A stretch of 64,000 nucleotides of DNA, taken from the NCBI GenBank assembly GCA_015486075.1, contig WFSG01000005.1, positions 234,662 through 298,661 of the forward strand, read 5' to 3'. Origin of the DNA: Deltaproteobacteria bacterium (lineage in GTDB: Bacteria; Desulfobacterota; Desulfomonilia; UBA1062). The position numbers and the translations under genes are program-made. Below, one piece after another: positions 8,217 to 16,914 of this stretch (positions within the stretch are counted from its first letter, which is position 1; every line of letters begins with the position of its first letter). The notes under the pieces were generated by a model. It did not search any database. It worked only from the letters and a program-made list of their open reading frames with translations, and was not told where the DNA came from.

Positions 8217-9121
8217 TGGGTGATCAGGCACATACATTAAGAAAACTGGCTACGACAGATAAGGGGCATGTATCAGGCGTGAGGGTATTTTCTATTACCT
8301 CTGGAAAGGGTGGAGTAGGGAAGACAAGCCTTGTTGTGAACATGGCCGTGTTACTGGCATCTAGAGGTAAGCGTGTGCTTGTCCTTGATGCTGATCTGGG
8401 GCTTGCAAACATAGATATAGTCCTAGGTTTGGCACCTCACTACAACATCAAACATGTGCTTGATGGTGAGTGTTCCATAGAAGACATACTTTTGGAGGGT
8501 CCTAAGGGGATAAAGATTATACCTGCGTCTTCGGGTATACAGGAATTGACAGATCTTAGCCATGAACAGGAACTTTCCCTTGTAAACGCACTTGATTATT
8601 TTAACCAGGAGATTGACTACATGTTGATCGATACAGGGGCAGGCATATCGAATAACGTAATGTATTTCAACTCGGCATCTCAGAACATAATCGTTGTGGT
8701 AACACCAGAACCAACGTCAATAACCGATGCATATGCCCTCATAAAGGTACTCAGGAGAAAGTACGGTATTAAGAGGCTTGGCCTTGTAATAAATAGTGTT
8801 GCATCAGTTAAGGAGGGTGAGGAAGTGGCACTAAAGTTGAGTACTGTATGCGAGAGTTTTTTAGGGGATGTTGTCCTGGATATGCTCGGGTCTATACCCT
8901 TTGATAGTGGTATATCCGAGTGTATCCGTAAACAGAAGGCTTTTGTAGATATATTTCCTGGAAGGGAGATGACCAGTAGATTAGGCAAGATTGTAAACAA
9001 GCTGGACAGCCTGCCAGTAAAGGATGGTGTAGGACATATTCAATTTTTTCTTAAAAGAATGGTTATGAACCAGGTGGAAGGAAAAGATGATGCAGGATAT
9101 AGCATTTCCCAACCTTACTGA
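8213..9121 (+). CDS. flhG: Flagellar number regulator FlhG/FleN (MinD-like ATPase)
   Basis: FlhG (also called FleN or YlxH) is a MinD/ParA-type ATPase that limits flagellar number by stimulating FlhF GTPase activity. The 302-residue protein has a deviant Walker A motif SGKGGVGKTS, the ADLGLANIDIVLG segment containing the conserved DxDxGxANxD pattern, and DTGAGIS as the Walker B/switch region. A predicted amphipathic C-terminal tail could act as a membrane-targeting sequence. It overlaps flhF by 4 nt (ATGA) and fliA by 35 nt. This intact ParA-family protein is a useful contrast to the degenerate paralogue near 52-53 kb. Confidence 0.95.
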   Translation: MMGDQAHTLRKLATTDKGHVSGVRVFSITSGKGGVGKTSLVVNMAVLLASRGKRVLVLDADLGLANIDIVLGLAPHYNIKHVLDGECSIEDILLEGPKGIKIIPASSGIQELTDLSHEQELSLVNALDYFNQEIDYMLIDTGAGISNNVMYFNSASQNIIVVVTPEPTSITDAYALIKVLRRKYGIKRLGLVINSVASVKEGEEVALKLSTVCESFLGDVVLDMLGSIPFDSGISECIRKQKAFVDIFPGREMTSRLGKIVNKLDSLPVKDGVGHIQFFLKRMVMNQVEGKDDAGYSISQPY

Positions 9122-9860
9122 AGAACAGAAGCTTCAACCGGAGATAAGGGACAAGGTTATTCAAGACTTTGCGCCATTGATAAAGTACATAGCTACGCGT
9201 CTAGCAATGCGCTTGCCACCGCATATTGATATACATGACCTTATTAATGCAGGTGTTATAGGGCTTATAGATGCGATCGACAAGTTCGACGCCTCAAAGG
9301 AAATTAAGTTCAAGACATACGCAGAATTCAGGATAAGGGGAGCAATGCTGGACGAGCTCAGGTCAATGGACTGGGTGCCAAGGTCAGTAAGGCAAAAGGC
9401 ACGCAAAGTTGAAGAGGCATATACTCGTTTGGAGAGTGTTCTTGGTAGGCCCGCTAAAGACGAGGAGGTAGCAAGAGAACTTGATATCGATATGGACAGT
9501 TTCTACAAGCTGTTATCAGAGACAGCTTCTGTATCCTTGCTCAGCCTGGATGATTTCGGCGAGGACAACACAGATCTTTCAAGAAGAAACCTCCTTGAAT
9601 TCATCATGCAGGATGAAAAGACATGGCCTACGCATCAACTCGGGCTTGCCGAGGTCAGGGAACTTGTGGCCAACGCCATTAAATCTCTTCCGGAGAAAGA
9701 AAGGATGGTTATATCACTCTACTACTACGATGAACTTACTATGAAGGAAATAGGCCAGGTTTTAAAGTTTACAGAATCAAGGGTCTCCCAGATACATACC
9801 AAGGCAATACTCAGGCTTCGTTCCAAGATGGAGAGGATACTAAAGGAGATGAAAGGCTAA
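9087..9860 (+). CDS. fliA: RNA polymerase sigma-28 factor FliA
   Basis: FliA directs transcription of late flagellar and chemotaxis genes. The 257-residue protein has region 2 (HDLINAGVIGLIDAIDKFD through FKTYAEFRIRGAMLDELRSMDWVPRSVR), region 3, and region 4 with ERMVISLYYYDELTMKEIG and the helix-turn-helix TESRVSQIHTKAILRLR. The start ATG has GGAAGG eight bases upstream and lies inside flhG. It is the predicted user of the sigma-28 promoter before flgM and the target of the FlgM encoded there. Confidence 0.97.
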   Translation: MMQDIAFPNLTEEQKLQPEIRDKVIQDFAPLIKYIATRLAMRLPPHIDIHDLINAGVIGLIDAIDKFDASKEIKFKTYAEFRIRGAMLDELRSMDWVPRSVRQKARKVEEAYTRLESVLGRPAKDEEVARELDIDMDSFYKLLSETASVSLLSLDDFGEDNTDLSRRNLLEFIMQDEKTWPTHQLGLAEVRELVANAIKSLPEKERMVISLYYYDELTMKEIGQVLKFTESRVSQIHTKAILRLRSKMERILKEMKG

Positions 9861-9904
9861 AGAAATTGTGCCTCATTTACGAATAGATATACGCGGAGGT
9901 TATT

Positions 9905-10288
9905 ATGGCAGTGGATAAGAATATAAAGGTTCTAGTGGTGGATGATTTTTCCACCATGAGGAGGATTGTAAAGAATATACTCCGTCAGCTAGGTTTTAAT
10001 AACATCGTTGAAGCTGATGACGGCACAACTGGCCTTGGGATACTTCAGAAGGAAAAGATAGACCTTATTATATCAGACTGGAATATGCCGAAGATGACAG
10101 GCCTAGACCTCCTGAAAACCGTAAGGTCCGATGATGCCCTCAAAGATATACCTTTTCTAATGGTGACTGCAGAGGCGCAACAGGAAAATATTATAGAAGC
10201 GGTTAAGTCCGGTGTGAGTAATTATATAGTGAAGCCCTTTACAGCCGAGACACTGGGTAAAAAGATAGAGCAAGTGTTCAATAAGTAG
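9905..10288 (+). CDS. cheY: Chemotaxis response regulator CheY
   Basis: This single-domain receiver of 127 residues is close to classical CheY, which binds FliM when phosphorylated. The phospho-acceptor Asp lies in IISDWNMPKMTG, the acidic pair in VVDDFSTMRRIVKN, the switch Thr in LMVTAEAQ and the invariant Lys in YIVKPFTAETL. The match to the enterobacterial CheY wording DDFSTMRRIV...SDWNMP supports a motor-binding role rather than a generic receiver. GGAGG lies 4 nt before the ATG. It follows fliA by 44 nt and leads a second motility segment including cheR. Confidence 0.93.
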   Translation: MAVDKNIKVLVVDDFSTMRRIVKNILRQLGFNNIVEADDGTTGLGILQKEKIDLIISDWNMPKMTGLDLLKTVRSDDALKDIPFLMVTAEAQQENIIEAVKSGVSNYIVKPFTAETLGKKIEQVFNK

Positions 10289-10312
10289 TCATGTATAACC
10301 AGGGAGAAGGAA

Positions 10313-10981
10313 GTGTCCGATGTATCCGATAGAAAGGCTGAACTTGATAGTAAAGATATAGAACTACCCGAATATGACAAGGCAAAGCTGGATAAAGAAG
10401 GCATAGAGGATAAAGCAGAGACTAGGATTGATAATAATGGAAAGGTAGACAGCAATAAAGAAGAAAATAATGAAGGTACAGGTCATGTAGTTAAAGGCGA
10501 TGCCGTAACTGATGGGAAGGAATCAGATCAGGAGGACAGAGCTCACAAGAGATTCTCACCAAAATTATTAATTATTGCTGGAATCGGCGTCATGGTTCTG
10601 TGCCTTGGATCGGCATGGATCTTTATACATATGGGGCATATTAATAGTACAAGTGAGAAACCCAAGAAAGAAACCCTCACTCAAGTAATAACACGGACAG
10701 AATCAACAGATGGCGAACTTGTAATGGATCCGTTCATTGTTTTTTTCAGGACAAAGACCGGTGCAACAAAGCTACTCATAGCACAGGTAAGTCTTGGTGT
10801 AGATCCCGATCACAAGCAAGACCTTGTATCAAGGGAGTTTGATCTAAGGAGGAAAATACTTAATTGCCTATCATCTAATGTTCAGGTCTATAAAAAAAAG
10901 GAGATAGTAGACATTTTAAAGAGTGAGCTCAAGGTGTTTGGAATAAGGGATCTTGCCTTTGTAAGGTATAGTATAATGTAA
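10313..10981 (+). CDS. FliL-like single-pass membrane protein
   Basis: The 222-residue protein has a long, very acidic and lysine-rich cytoplasmic N-terminus (about residues 1-80), one transmembrane helix (about 83-107, LLIIAGIGVMVLCLGSAWIFI) and a periplasmic C-terminal domain. The C-terminal domain pattern (MDPFIVFFRTK, AQVSLGVD, KKEIVDIL, DLAFVRYSI) follows FliL, which associates with stators and modulates torque. The 80-residue acidic tail is longer than in ordinary FliL. The start is GTG with AGGGAGAAGG just upstream. The FliL assignment rests on pattern, length and location between cheY and chemotaxis genes. Confidence 0.7.
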   Translation: MSDVSDRKAELDSKDIELPEYDKAKLDKEGIEDKAETRIDNNGKVDSNKEENNEGTGHVVKGDAVTDGKESDQEDRAHKRFSPKLLIIAGIGVMVLCLGSAWIFIHMGHINSTSEKPKKETLTQVITRTESTDGELVMDPFIVFFRTKTGATKLLIAQVSLGVDPDHKQDLVSREFDLRRKILNCLSSNVQVYKKKEIVDILKSELKVFGIRDLAFVRYSIM

Positions 10982-11026
10982 TGTCCAGGGATTAGGGACA
11001 AGGGACTAGGCAGGGAGAGATGTGTT

Positions 11027-12931
11027 ATGGAACTAGATAGGATTGACAGACTAGTTAGTTCAGAGGATCCTGCTGAAAGAAGAGAAGCGGCCATGCTTCT
11101 TCCTGGAATAGGCGGAAGGACCTCTGCTGTCAGGCTGGCAAGGTTACTAACCGATGAAAACCAGGGTGTAAAGGACGCAGCCAATGAAGGTCTTATAGCT
11201 CTTGGGGGTAGGGATGTTGTTGAGGTTGTTTTGCCTCTCTTGAAATCCGATGATATAGGGTTAAGAAATGCGGCTATAGACATACTCAAGAGCGTAGGAA
11301 AAGAAGGTCTTGATTTGCTCCATGCCCTGATGGAAGATCCTGATGATAATACACGTCTGTTCGTTGTGGATATCCTTGGTAGCATAGGGGATACAAGAAG
11401 CGTTAGTGTGATTATAGATGCACTAAATGATACAAATTCTAATGTACGTAACGCAGCAGTGGTCTCCCTTGGCCTTATAGGTGACCCTAGGGCATTTGAA
11501 TATCTTAAAAAGATGATAAACGACGGAGAATGGATAAGATTCTCTGTTATAGAGGCTATATCCCGCCTTGATCATCCTGATGTTTTGCCTTTTCTATTAG
11601 AGGAACTCAAGAGATGGTCTGATGATGAGCTAACACTCTCGGTGATCCTGGAGGCAGTGGCAACCATAAGTGATCAATCTGTTTTAAGTCAACTCCTTTC
11701 CATTCTTGAAGAGTCCGACAATACATACAAGAGACTAGCTATAGTTAATACTATATTGCAGGTCCTCAATCCTGAGTTTCTCGAGTCAATTCCTGACAAT
11801 AAAAAGACCTATGTAAAGAAGGTGATCGAGTGGCACTTGCTTGACGCAGATGATGACAAAGTTGTGAAGATGCTGGAAGGCCTTGAAAAGATAGGAGACA
11901 TAGGATCGGTTGGAAAGGTCCTGGAACTAGCTAGAAGGACAGACCCCGATGATCAGGTTGAGATATGGAAGGCCATTAAGCGTGTACTGGTGGCATTGAA
12001 AGACCATGATAAGATCTTAAGTCTTCTGGGCAGCAATGATGAAAAGCTCGTTATACTGGGGGCAGAAGTCCTTAGTTCGATAGGTACAGAGAAGGATGTA
12101 ATCTATATGGCCGAGAGACTAGGTTCTTCTGGTCTTTATGCCAAGCGTGCCCTTACTGCTGCCATGGCCAAGATAGCCTCTCCTGTAGCAAGGGAAACGT
12201 TCAAGCGACTTTTGAATGAAGATGATGGCCATGTGCTTTCCAATGCAATCCACGGTCTGGGTAGTGTTGGCGAACCGAGGGACGTAGACGACCTTGTACC
12301 TTTGTTAAACCATAGATACGCGGATGTAAGGCAGGCTGCTCTTGAAGCCATTATATCGATAGATACGGCTAAGGCCGAAAGTGTATTTTTATCAATGATA
12401 AAAGATCCTGATTCTGAGCTTAGGATACTTGGCCTTGAAGGCTTAAGTGGTATGCACAGTGATAGCTTGACCAGCGAGATAGAGCATCTTCTTAAGGATG
12501 TAGATGCAAGCGTACGTGTGGCCGCGCTGCGCGAGGTGGTAAACAAGCAGCTTGAGATTGACCAAAACCTATTGCAGAGACTCATGAAGGATAAAGAAGA
12601 CCAGGTAAGGCACGTTGCACTGGAGATAGCAGGTGAGAAAGCGATAGATGGATTAAGACCTATAATAGAAGATTATATAGGTAAGGCTGATATATGGACT
12701 TCATATCATGCCGTGAAGGCCCTAGGCGGGTTTAAAGACGAAAAGGCAAAGTCAAGGCTTATAGATATACTGAAAGATGGCGAGGATGTATTAAAGATAG
12801 CGGCTGCAAATGCCCTTGAAACATGGGATGACAGAACTCTTGCAGATGAAATAGAACCCTTCACCGAAGACGAGAATCCAGATGTAGCAAGGGCTGTGTC
12901 CAAGGCCATAAATACTCTTAGGGGGTTGTGA
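11027..12931 (+). CDS. HEAT/PBS-lyase repeat protein of the motility locus
   Basis: This 634-residue soluble protein consists almost entirely of HEAT-like (PBS-lyase type) repeats of about 30 residues. Repeated wording such as VKDAANEGLIALGG, VRNAAVVSLGLIGDPRA, VRQAALEAIISID and VRVAALREVVNKQ marks at least a dozen units forming an extended solenoid. There is no catalytic motif, so it is expected to be a protein-binding scaffold. Its stop codon overlaps the HDOD gene and it lies within the cheY-cheR segment, which points to assembly or regulation of a chemotaxis or signalling complex. The partner is not known. Confidence 0.88.
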   Translation: MELDRIDRLVSSEDPAERREAAMLLPGIGGRTSAVRLARLLTDENQGVKDAANEGLIALGGRDVVEVVLPLLKSDDIGLRNAAIDILKSVGKEGLDLLHALMEDPDDNTRLFVVDILGSIGDTRSVSVIIDALNDTNSNVRNAAVVSLGLIGDPRAFEYLKKMINDGEWIRFSVIEAISRLDHPDVLPFLLEELKRWSDDELTLSVILEAVATISDQSVLSQLLSILEESDNTYKRLAIVNTILQVLNPEFLESIPDNKKTYVKKVIEWHLLDADDDKVVKMLEGLEKIGDIGSVGKVLELARRTDPDDQVEIWKAIKRVLVALKDHDKILSLLGSNDEKLVILGAEVLSSIGTEKDVIYMAERLGSSGLYAKRALTAAMAKIASPVARETFKRLLNEDDGHVLSNAIHGLGSVGEPRDVDDLVPLLNHRYADVRQAALEAIISIDTAKAESVFLSMIKDPDSELRILGLEGLSGMHSDSLTSEIEHLLKDVDASVRVAALREVVNKQLEIDQNLLQRLMKDKEDQVRHVALEIAGEKAIDGLRPIIEDYIGKADIWTSYHAVKALGGFKDEKAKSRLIDILKDGEDVLKIAAANALETWDDRTLADEIEPFTEDENPDVARAVSKAINTLRGL

Positions 12932-12933
12932 TC

Positions 12934-13827
12934 TTGACAAGGGATGAAGTCCTAAAACATCTAGAAAAGATCGAGGACCTTCCCACTTTGCCTGAAGTTG
13001 TATCCAGAATAATTGTCTTGGCGCAATCGCCGGATGTAAACATTAGAGACCTTTCTGGACTTATTCATAGGGATCCACCCCTTGCTGCCAAGGTCTTGAA
13101 GGTGGCAAATGCTCCCTATTACAGGTGTTTTTTAAAGGACATAGATTCTCTGGATAGGGCAATCATTTTGCTTGGGATGGAAGAAATTGTAAATATAGTG
13201 ACTTCAGTATCTGTCATGTCTGTCTTTGTGGACAAGGGGAGGGGGACAGGTTTTAAGAGAAAGCAGTTCTGGAATCACTGTGTTGCAACAGGTATTATAG
13301 CAAGGTCCTTTGCTAGGGAGCTTAGCGCGAAGACGGCAGGAAAAGAATTTGTTGGTGGACTTTTGCACGATATCGGAAAGATTCTACTCGATGCATATTT
13401 CCACAGTTCGTTTGTTGAGGCATACGAATATTCAATCGAAAACAGATGTCCTCTTTTCATGGCAGAGTCTAGGATACTCGGGATAACCCATATGGAAGTT
13501 GGGTACCTGCTTGCGTTAAAATGGGGTCTTCCACAATATCTCGGTGACATAATACTGAACCACCACTGGCCTGATAAAGCAAGATTCAAGGATATGGTTG
13601 CCATAGTGTCAATAGCCAACCTACTGGCAAAGGCCGGTAAATACGCTTACGGGGGGGAGAAGTCCTCGTTTATTCTGAGCGATCAAAGTGGGTGGCAGGT
13701 CTTAGACAACATGGGTTATACCGTGGGTGCAGTTGACATGGAAAGGTTTACGATGTCCATGGATAATGTTGGGAAAGAGGTCGATAGCTATATAACGACA
13801 GTATCAGGACATTCAAATGGGAGATAG
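12934..13827 (+). CDS. HDOD domain signal-transduction protein
   Basis: The HDOD domain is an HD-like fold that usually lacks phosphodiesterase activity and occurs in bacterial signalling. Here it spans about residues 10-210 of 297 (LPTLPEVVSRIIVLAQSPDVNIRDLSGLIHRDPPLAAKVL, then GGLLHDIGKILLDAYF). An LHDIGK motif is retained, but the full H...HD...D metal set is not obvious. A TTG start was preferred because AGGGGG sits 8 nt before it; an in-frame GTG six bases upstream that overlaps the preceding stop (GTGA) is only 2 nt from that site. The gene overlaps cheR by 11 nt, so the two products are probably made together. Confidence 0.9.
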   Translation: MTRDEVLKHLEKIEDLPTLPEVVSRIIVLAQSPDVNIRDLSGLIHRDPPLAAKVLKVANAPYYRCFLKDIDSLDRAIILLGMEEIVNIVTSVSVMSVFVDKGRGTGFKRKQFWNHCVATGIIARSFARELSAKTAGKEFVGGLLHDIGKILLDAYFHSSFVEAYEYSIENRCPLFMAESRILGITHMEVGYLLALKWGLPQYLGDIILNHHWPDKARFKDMVAIVSIANLLAKAGKYAYGGEKSSFILSDQSGWQVLDNMGYTVGAVDMERFTMSMDNVGKEVDSYITTVSGHSNGR

Positions 13828-14686
13828 CACGGTGCCTTTGGGTTACGCAAAGTCCTCAATGTCAGAAGAAGATTTCAGACTTTTAAGAGACTTCATATAC
13901 GAGAATTCAGGTATATACTTCTCCGACGCCAAGAAAGATCTTTTAGAGAACAGGCTCTCTCTTCGTCTGAAGGCCAACAACCTTAAGGATTACCAGGAGT
14001 ATTATTACATGCTAAGGTATGGTCCCCAGCAGAGTAGGGAGATCAAGGCACTTTTTGACTCTGTGAGTACCAATGAAACGAGTTTTTTTAGAAGTCCACC
14101 ACAAATACAGGCATTACAGGATTACGCACTGATAGATGTCGTTAAGAAAAGGCTCGAGAGGGGCGAGAATATCTTGAGGATGTGGTCTGCCGGGTGTTCA
14201 ACTGGGGAGGAACCCTATACAATGGCTATAGTTGTCAAGGAATTTCTGAAAGAAAGACTATCTGAATGGGATGTTAAGATACTTGCCAGCGATATAAGTG
14301 AGAGGGCCCTTAGCTCGGCAAGGAGGGCAGAATACAACGCCTACAGCCTTCGCAGTATGCCGGATCTATTAAAGTATAAGTATTTTGATAATAGTGGAAA
14401 TACTTATAAGGTTAAAGATGAAATAAAGAAGCTTGTTGAATTACAATATCTTAACTTTGTAGATTCGAAAAGGGTAAGCCTTATGCAGGGGTTTGATATA
14501 GTGTTTTGCAGGAATGTACTTATATACTTTGATGATGCACTGCGAAAAAGGTTTGTATCACAGTTGTATGATAGTCTCATACCCGGCGGGTATCTTTTTA
14601 TTGGTCACTCTGAGTCTCTGCATAATATAACGAGAGCCTTTAAACTGGTGCACTTTCCCGGTGCTCTGGCTTACAAAAAGGAATAA
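13817..14686 (+). CDS. cheR: Chemotaxis protein methyltransferase CheR
   Basis: CheR uses S-adenosylmethionine to methylate glutamates on chemoreceptors. The 289-residue protein has the all-alpha CheR_N domain (about residues 15-70) and the catalytic domain, with SAM-binding WSAGCSTGEEPYTMAI, the RNVLIYF motif after DIVFC, and the closing SLIPGGYLFIGHSESL. Length and motifs are normal. No cheB, cheA or receptor gene is in this window. It lies between the HDOD gene and a response regulator in one operon. Confidence 0.94.
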   Translation: MGDSTVPLGYAKSSMSEEDFRLLRDFIYENSGIYFSDAKKDLLENRLSLRLKANNLKDYQEYYYMLRYGPQQSREIKALFDSVSTNETSFFRSPPQIQALQDYALIDVVKKRLERGENILRMWSAGCSTGEEPYTMAIVVKEFLKERLSEWDVKILASDISERALSSARRAEYNAYSLRSMPDLLKYKYFDNSGNTYKVKDEIKKLVELQYLNFVDSKRVSLMQGFDIVFCRNVLIYFDDALRKRFVSQLYDSLIPGGYLFIGHSESLHNITRAFKLVHFPGALAYKKE

Positions 14687-14696
14687 TGGAGGGGAT

Positions 14697-15077
14697 ATGG
14701 CCAAGATACTGATTGTTGATGATTCCCCTACGGCGAGAAAGCTTATGGTGCATACACTGAGGCCAAGGGGCTACGAGTGTATAGAAGCATCGGATGGATT
14801 TGATGCACTGGAGAAGATGGTAATGCATCCAGACGTGGAGCTTGTTATAACCGACCTGAACATGCCAAACATGGATGGAATGGAACTTATCAAGGAAATA
14901 AGAAAGAACTCGGAATATAGGGATCTGCCTATTATAATGCTTACTACTGAGAATGACAGCCATAATCGCAGAAAGGTAATGCAAGCAGGGGCAGACTTAT
15001 ACATGGTAAAGCCATCTCCGTCGCATATTATTCTCTACAAGGTAGAGAGTTTGCTCAACGCCGATATTGATAGATAA
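14697..15077 (+). CDS. Single-domain response regulator (CheY-like)
   Basis: A 126-residue stand-alone receiver: acidic pair in LIVDDSPTARKLM, phospho-acceptor Asp in VITDLNMPNMDGM, Thr in IMLTTEND and Lys in YMVKPSPSHI. It is less like motor CheY than the receiver downstream of fliA and may act in adaptation, twitching or the HDOD/HEAT pathway. GGAGGGG precedes the ATG by 2-3 nt; a longer in-frame ORF starting inside cheR was discarded. It closes the motility operon, which converges on a minus-strand lipoprotein gene. Confidence 0.9.
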   Translation: MAKILIVDDSPTARKLMVHTLRPRGYECIEASDGFDALEKMVMHPDVELVITDLNMPNMDGMELIKEIRKNSEYRDLPIIMLTTENDSHNRRKVMQAGADLYMVKPSPSHIILYKVESLLNADIDR

Positions 15078-15091
15078 TGATTTAGTTTAGA

Positions 15092-15565
15092 TTATGAAAG
15101 ACCATGACTTCTTAAATTATTTAGGATTTCAGAAAGAATCCTTGTGTTAAGGTAGCCTTTGTATACAAGCATCACCTTTCCGTTTTTCACTACGATAAGG
15201 CTTGGTAGACAAGTTATGTTCTGGTTGAATACGATATCTTCACTGCAATGGTATGCCATGAATTTGGAAGACTTAATGTTTCCCAAATGTTGTACGCCGA
15301 GGGGATCTTTACCCACGAGAAGGAGCAGGAACGAAGTGCCAGGTTTTTTGCCGTAAATTTTTAGGAGGCTCTGGAATTTACACAATTCCCTTTTTATGTT
15401 TTTGTTTTCAGCAGACCAAAAATAAACAAATGTAAGGTCATCACTGTTAAAAATCTCTCTTAGTTTTCCTTGGTTTATACTGAGAGGTGTTATGGAGTTT
15501 TGCTTTACTACCCTACACCCAAGCAGGAAAAAAATTATCATGATTATATAGAAAGATTTTTTCAT
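15092..15565 (-). CDS. Thioredoxin-fold lipoprotein lacking the CxxC motif
   Basis: The 157-residue product has a type II signal peptide with lipobox LLGC (about residues 14-17). A thioredoxin/TlpA-like fold follows: TFVYFWSAENKNIKRELCKF at the active-site position, then LPSLIVVKNGKVM with the cis-proline, and a final helix. The active-site position holds SAENK instead of CxxC, so ordinary disulfide exchange is not expected. It may be a structural or substrate-binding thioredoxin-like protein anchored in the envelope. It is adjacent to a membrane methyltransferase-like gene on the same strand (8 nt apart). Confidence 0.75.
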   Translation of the reverse strand: MKKSFYIIMIIFFLLGCRVVKQNSITPLSINQGKLREIFNSDDLTFVYFWSAENKNIKRELCKFQSLLKIYGKKPGTSFLLLLVGKDPLGVQHLGNIKSSKFMAYHCSEDIVFNQNITCLPSLIVVKNGKVMLVYKGYLNTRILSEILNNLRSHGLS

Positions 15566-15573
15566 GTATTAAT

Positions 15574-16119
15574 TTAGTGTGCCCTTAGGAAAATAAACAG
15601 TGCAATAAGGAAAATAGCTATAGCGGTCTGGTGTTCTGTATTCTCTATGGCAGCGGATAGGCTCCATGGGTGCTTGTTTCCATCTGGATATGGGTCAAGC
15701 CTGGGAATAAAGTAATGCACCTTTTCGCGATATTTGATGAACTCTTTACCGAATAATTTTTCCAGCCTATTCCACTCTTTTTCCTTTTTCCTGGGGATGT
15801 AAGAAAAAAAGAACACTAGCGAAGCGAGGAGCCATATTACTGGATTTCTTGCCATTATGCATAGGCCTGTTCCTACGATAAAGCTTCCTAGGTAAAGCGG
15901 TGATTGAAGGTGAGCGTATGGACCTGATGTTGTTAGTTCGTTGTTTTTGCTAATATGACCCGCTGCCCAGAATCTCAGAGCCTCTCCCACGAGTAATGTC
16001 ATAAACCCTATAGTGCATGAAAGCCTGGAAGGATTGGCAAATATAATGAGCAATATTACTAGTGTATATAGAGGTACGGTTCTGCTCGTTATTTTTTTCA
16101 TATACCTGTTAAAATCCAT
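15574..16119 (-). CDS. Isoprenylcysteine/phospholipid methyltransferase-like membrane protein
   Basis: This 181-residue integral membrane protein has about four hydrophobic helices. It carries the pattern LTTSGPYAHLQSPLYLGSFIVGTGL, followed by EKEWNRLEKLFGKEFIKYREKVHYFIPR. That arrangement (GPY..xRhP.YlG, then E..L...fG.eY..Y...v..fiP) is the signature of the ICMT/PEMT family of SAM-dependent membrane methyltransferases. The usual RHP reads LQSP here, so catalysis is uncertain. The substrate is unknown. GGGGG lies seven bases before the ATG. Confidence 0.8.
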   Translation of the reverse strand: MDFNRYMKKITSRTVPLYTLVILLIIFANPSRLSCTIGFMTLLVGEALRFWAAGHISKNNELTTSGPYAHLQSPLYLGSFIVGTGLCIMARNPVIWLLASLVFFFSYIPRKKEKEWNRLEKLFGKEFIKYREKVHYFIPRLDPYPDGNKHPWSLSAAIENTEHQTAIAIFLIALFIFLRAH

Positions 16120-16244
16120 AAAATAGCCCCCATTCTACCCAGCTTTTTTGACAAGCTTCTTTAACTGCTCGGTATAGTTGAGTCAAGGACAACTTATATA
16201 AAAGGCATAAAGCCTTTTTAATAAAAGCCACCTAGAGATTATTA

Positions 16245-16526
16245 TTAAGACTTCTCTACTGTCTTGCTGTATAGAAGGAATGCTATTGCAGGTGTAGCTA
16301 GAAAGAGAAGACCTTTTTTGTGTTTCCATAGCATCCCTAGTATGTAGCCTAATATCTTTATGGCAAGGCGAAGGCCTATTATGCCTCCAATACCGATTGC
16401 TAGGGCCTTTGTCCACTTAACAAGGTTTTCTTTTAATAGATCCAGCTTGGCTGAGAGTTCCTTCTGCAGGCCAACTATCTCTTCCTTAAGACTCTCTATC
16501 TCTTGCCTTATTTCTTTTTCAGACAT
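16245..16526 (-). CDS. Small membrane protein with N-terminal coiled coil
   Basis: The 93-residue protein has a charged heptad-like N-terminus (residues 1-40, EIESLKEEIVGLQKELSAKL) and two short hydrophobic segments (about 42-62 and 70-88) suggesting a helical hairpin in the inner membrane. No family is recognised with certainty. It overlaps the holin-like gene by 19 nt and probably forms a pair with it, resembling the YqjD/YqjE-type pairs in other bacteria. That comparison is by size and topology only. Confidence 0.75.
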   Translation of the reverse strand: MSEKEIRQEIESLKEEIVGLQKELSAKLDLLKENLVKWTKALAIGIGGIIGLRLAIKILGYILGMLWKHKKGLLFLATPAIAFLLYSKTVEKS

Positions 16527-16903
16527 TTTAGATCCTCTCCAACCTCTTTAAGAATGTCTTGAGCCTTGCTGACAGAGTTCTTTGCATTGTACGCACCTAT
16601 TAGGCCAAGTATTATCCCCATGGCTATCAATGCAAGTGCCACGAGTAGAGCAGACGCCCATGGTGTAAACCAGGTATCAAGAAATAGTATGGCGCTTGGT
16701 ATCAAACATAAAAGTCCAAGGCATAAAAATATTATACCTACAGTCGCAAGTATAATCCACGGAGAAAGTCCCTTTACACGTGGTACTAGCTCCTGTTCTA
16801 AATAGTCTTTCTCCAGTGTTAGGAGCTTTTTGATGTTTTTAAAGAGTTCCTTGGAAAGCTTTAACACCGACATTTTTGCTAAATCACCTATTGTTCCAGC
16901 CAT
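16508..16903 (-). CDS. Phage-holin-family-like membrane protein (DUF1469/YqjE type)
   Basis: The 131-residue protein has an amphipathic N-terminus, then two strong transmembrane helices (about 49-72 and 82-108, IILATVGIIFLCLGLLCLI and ALLVALALIAMGIILGL) and a lysine-rich cytoplasmic tail. This matches the holin superfamily III/DUF1469 proteins found widely in chromosomes, where they are not lytic. Nothing phage-like surrounds it. A strong AGGAGGTG precedes the ATG. It overlaps the following small membrane gene and directly follows the LpoB-like gene, suggesting an envelope role. Confidence 0.8.
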   Translation of the reverse strand: MAGTIGDLAKMSVLKLSKELFKNIKKLLTLEKDYLEQELVPRVKGLSPWIILATVGIIFLCLGLLCLIPSAILFLDTWFTPWASALLVALALIAMGIILGLIGAYNAKNSVSKAQDILKEVGEDLKCLKKK

Positions 16904-16914
16904 AGCACCTCCTG

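Noticed and set aside
16508..16903. Holin-like gene as evidence of a prophage
   Set aside because: No integrase, capsid, lysin or other phage gene is nearby; this holin-like family is common in chromosomes and the neighbours are envelope genes.
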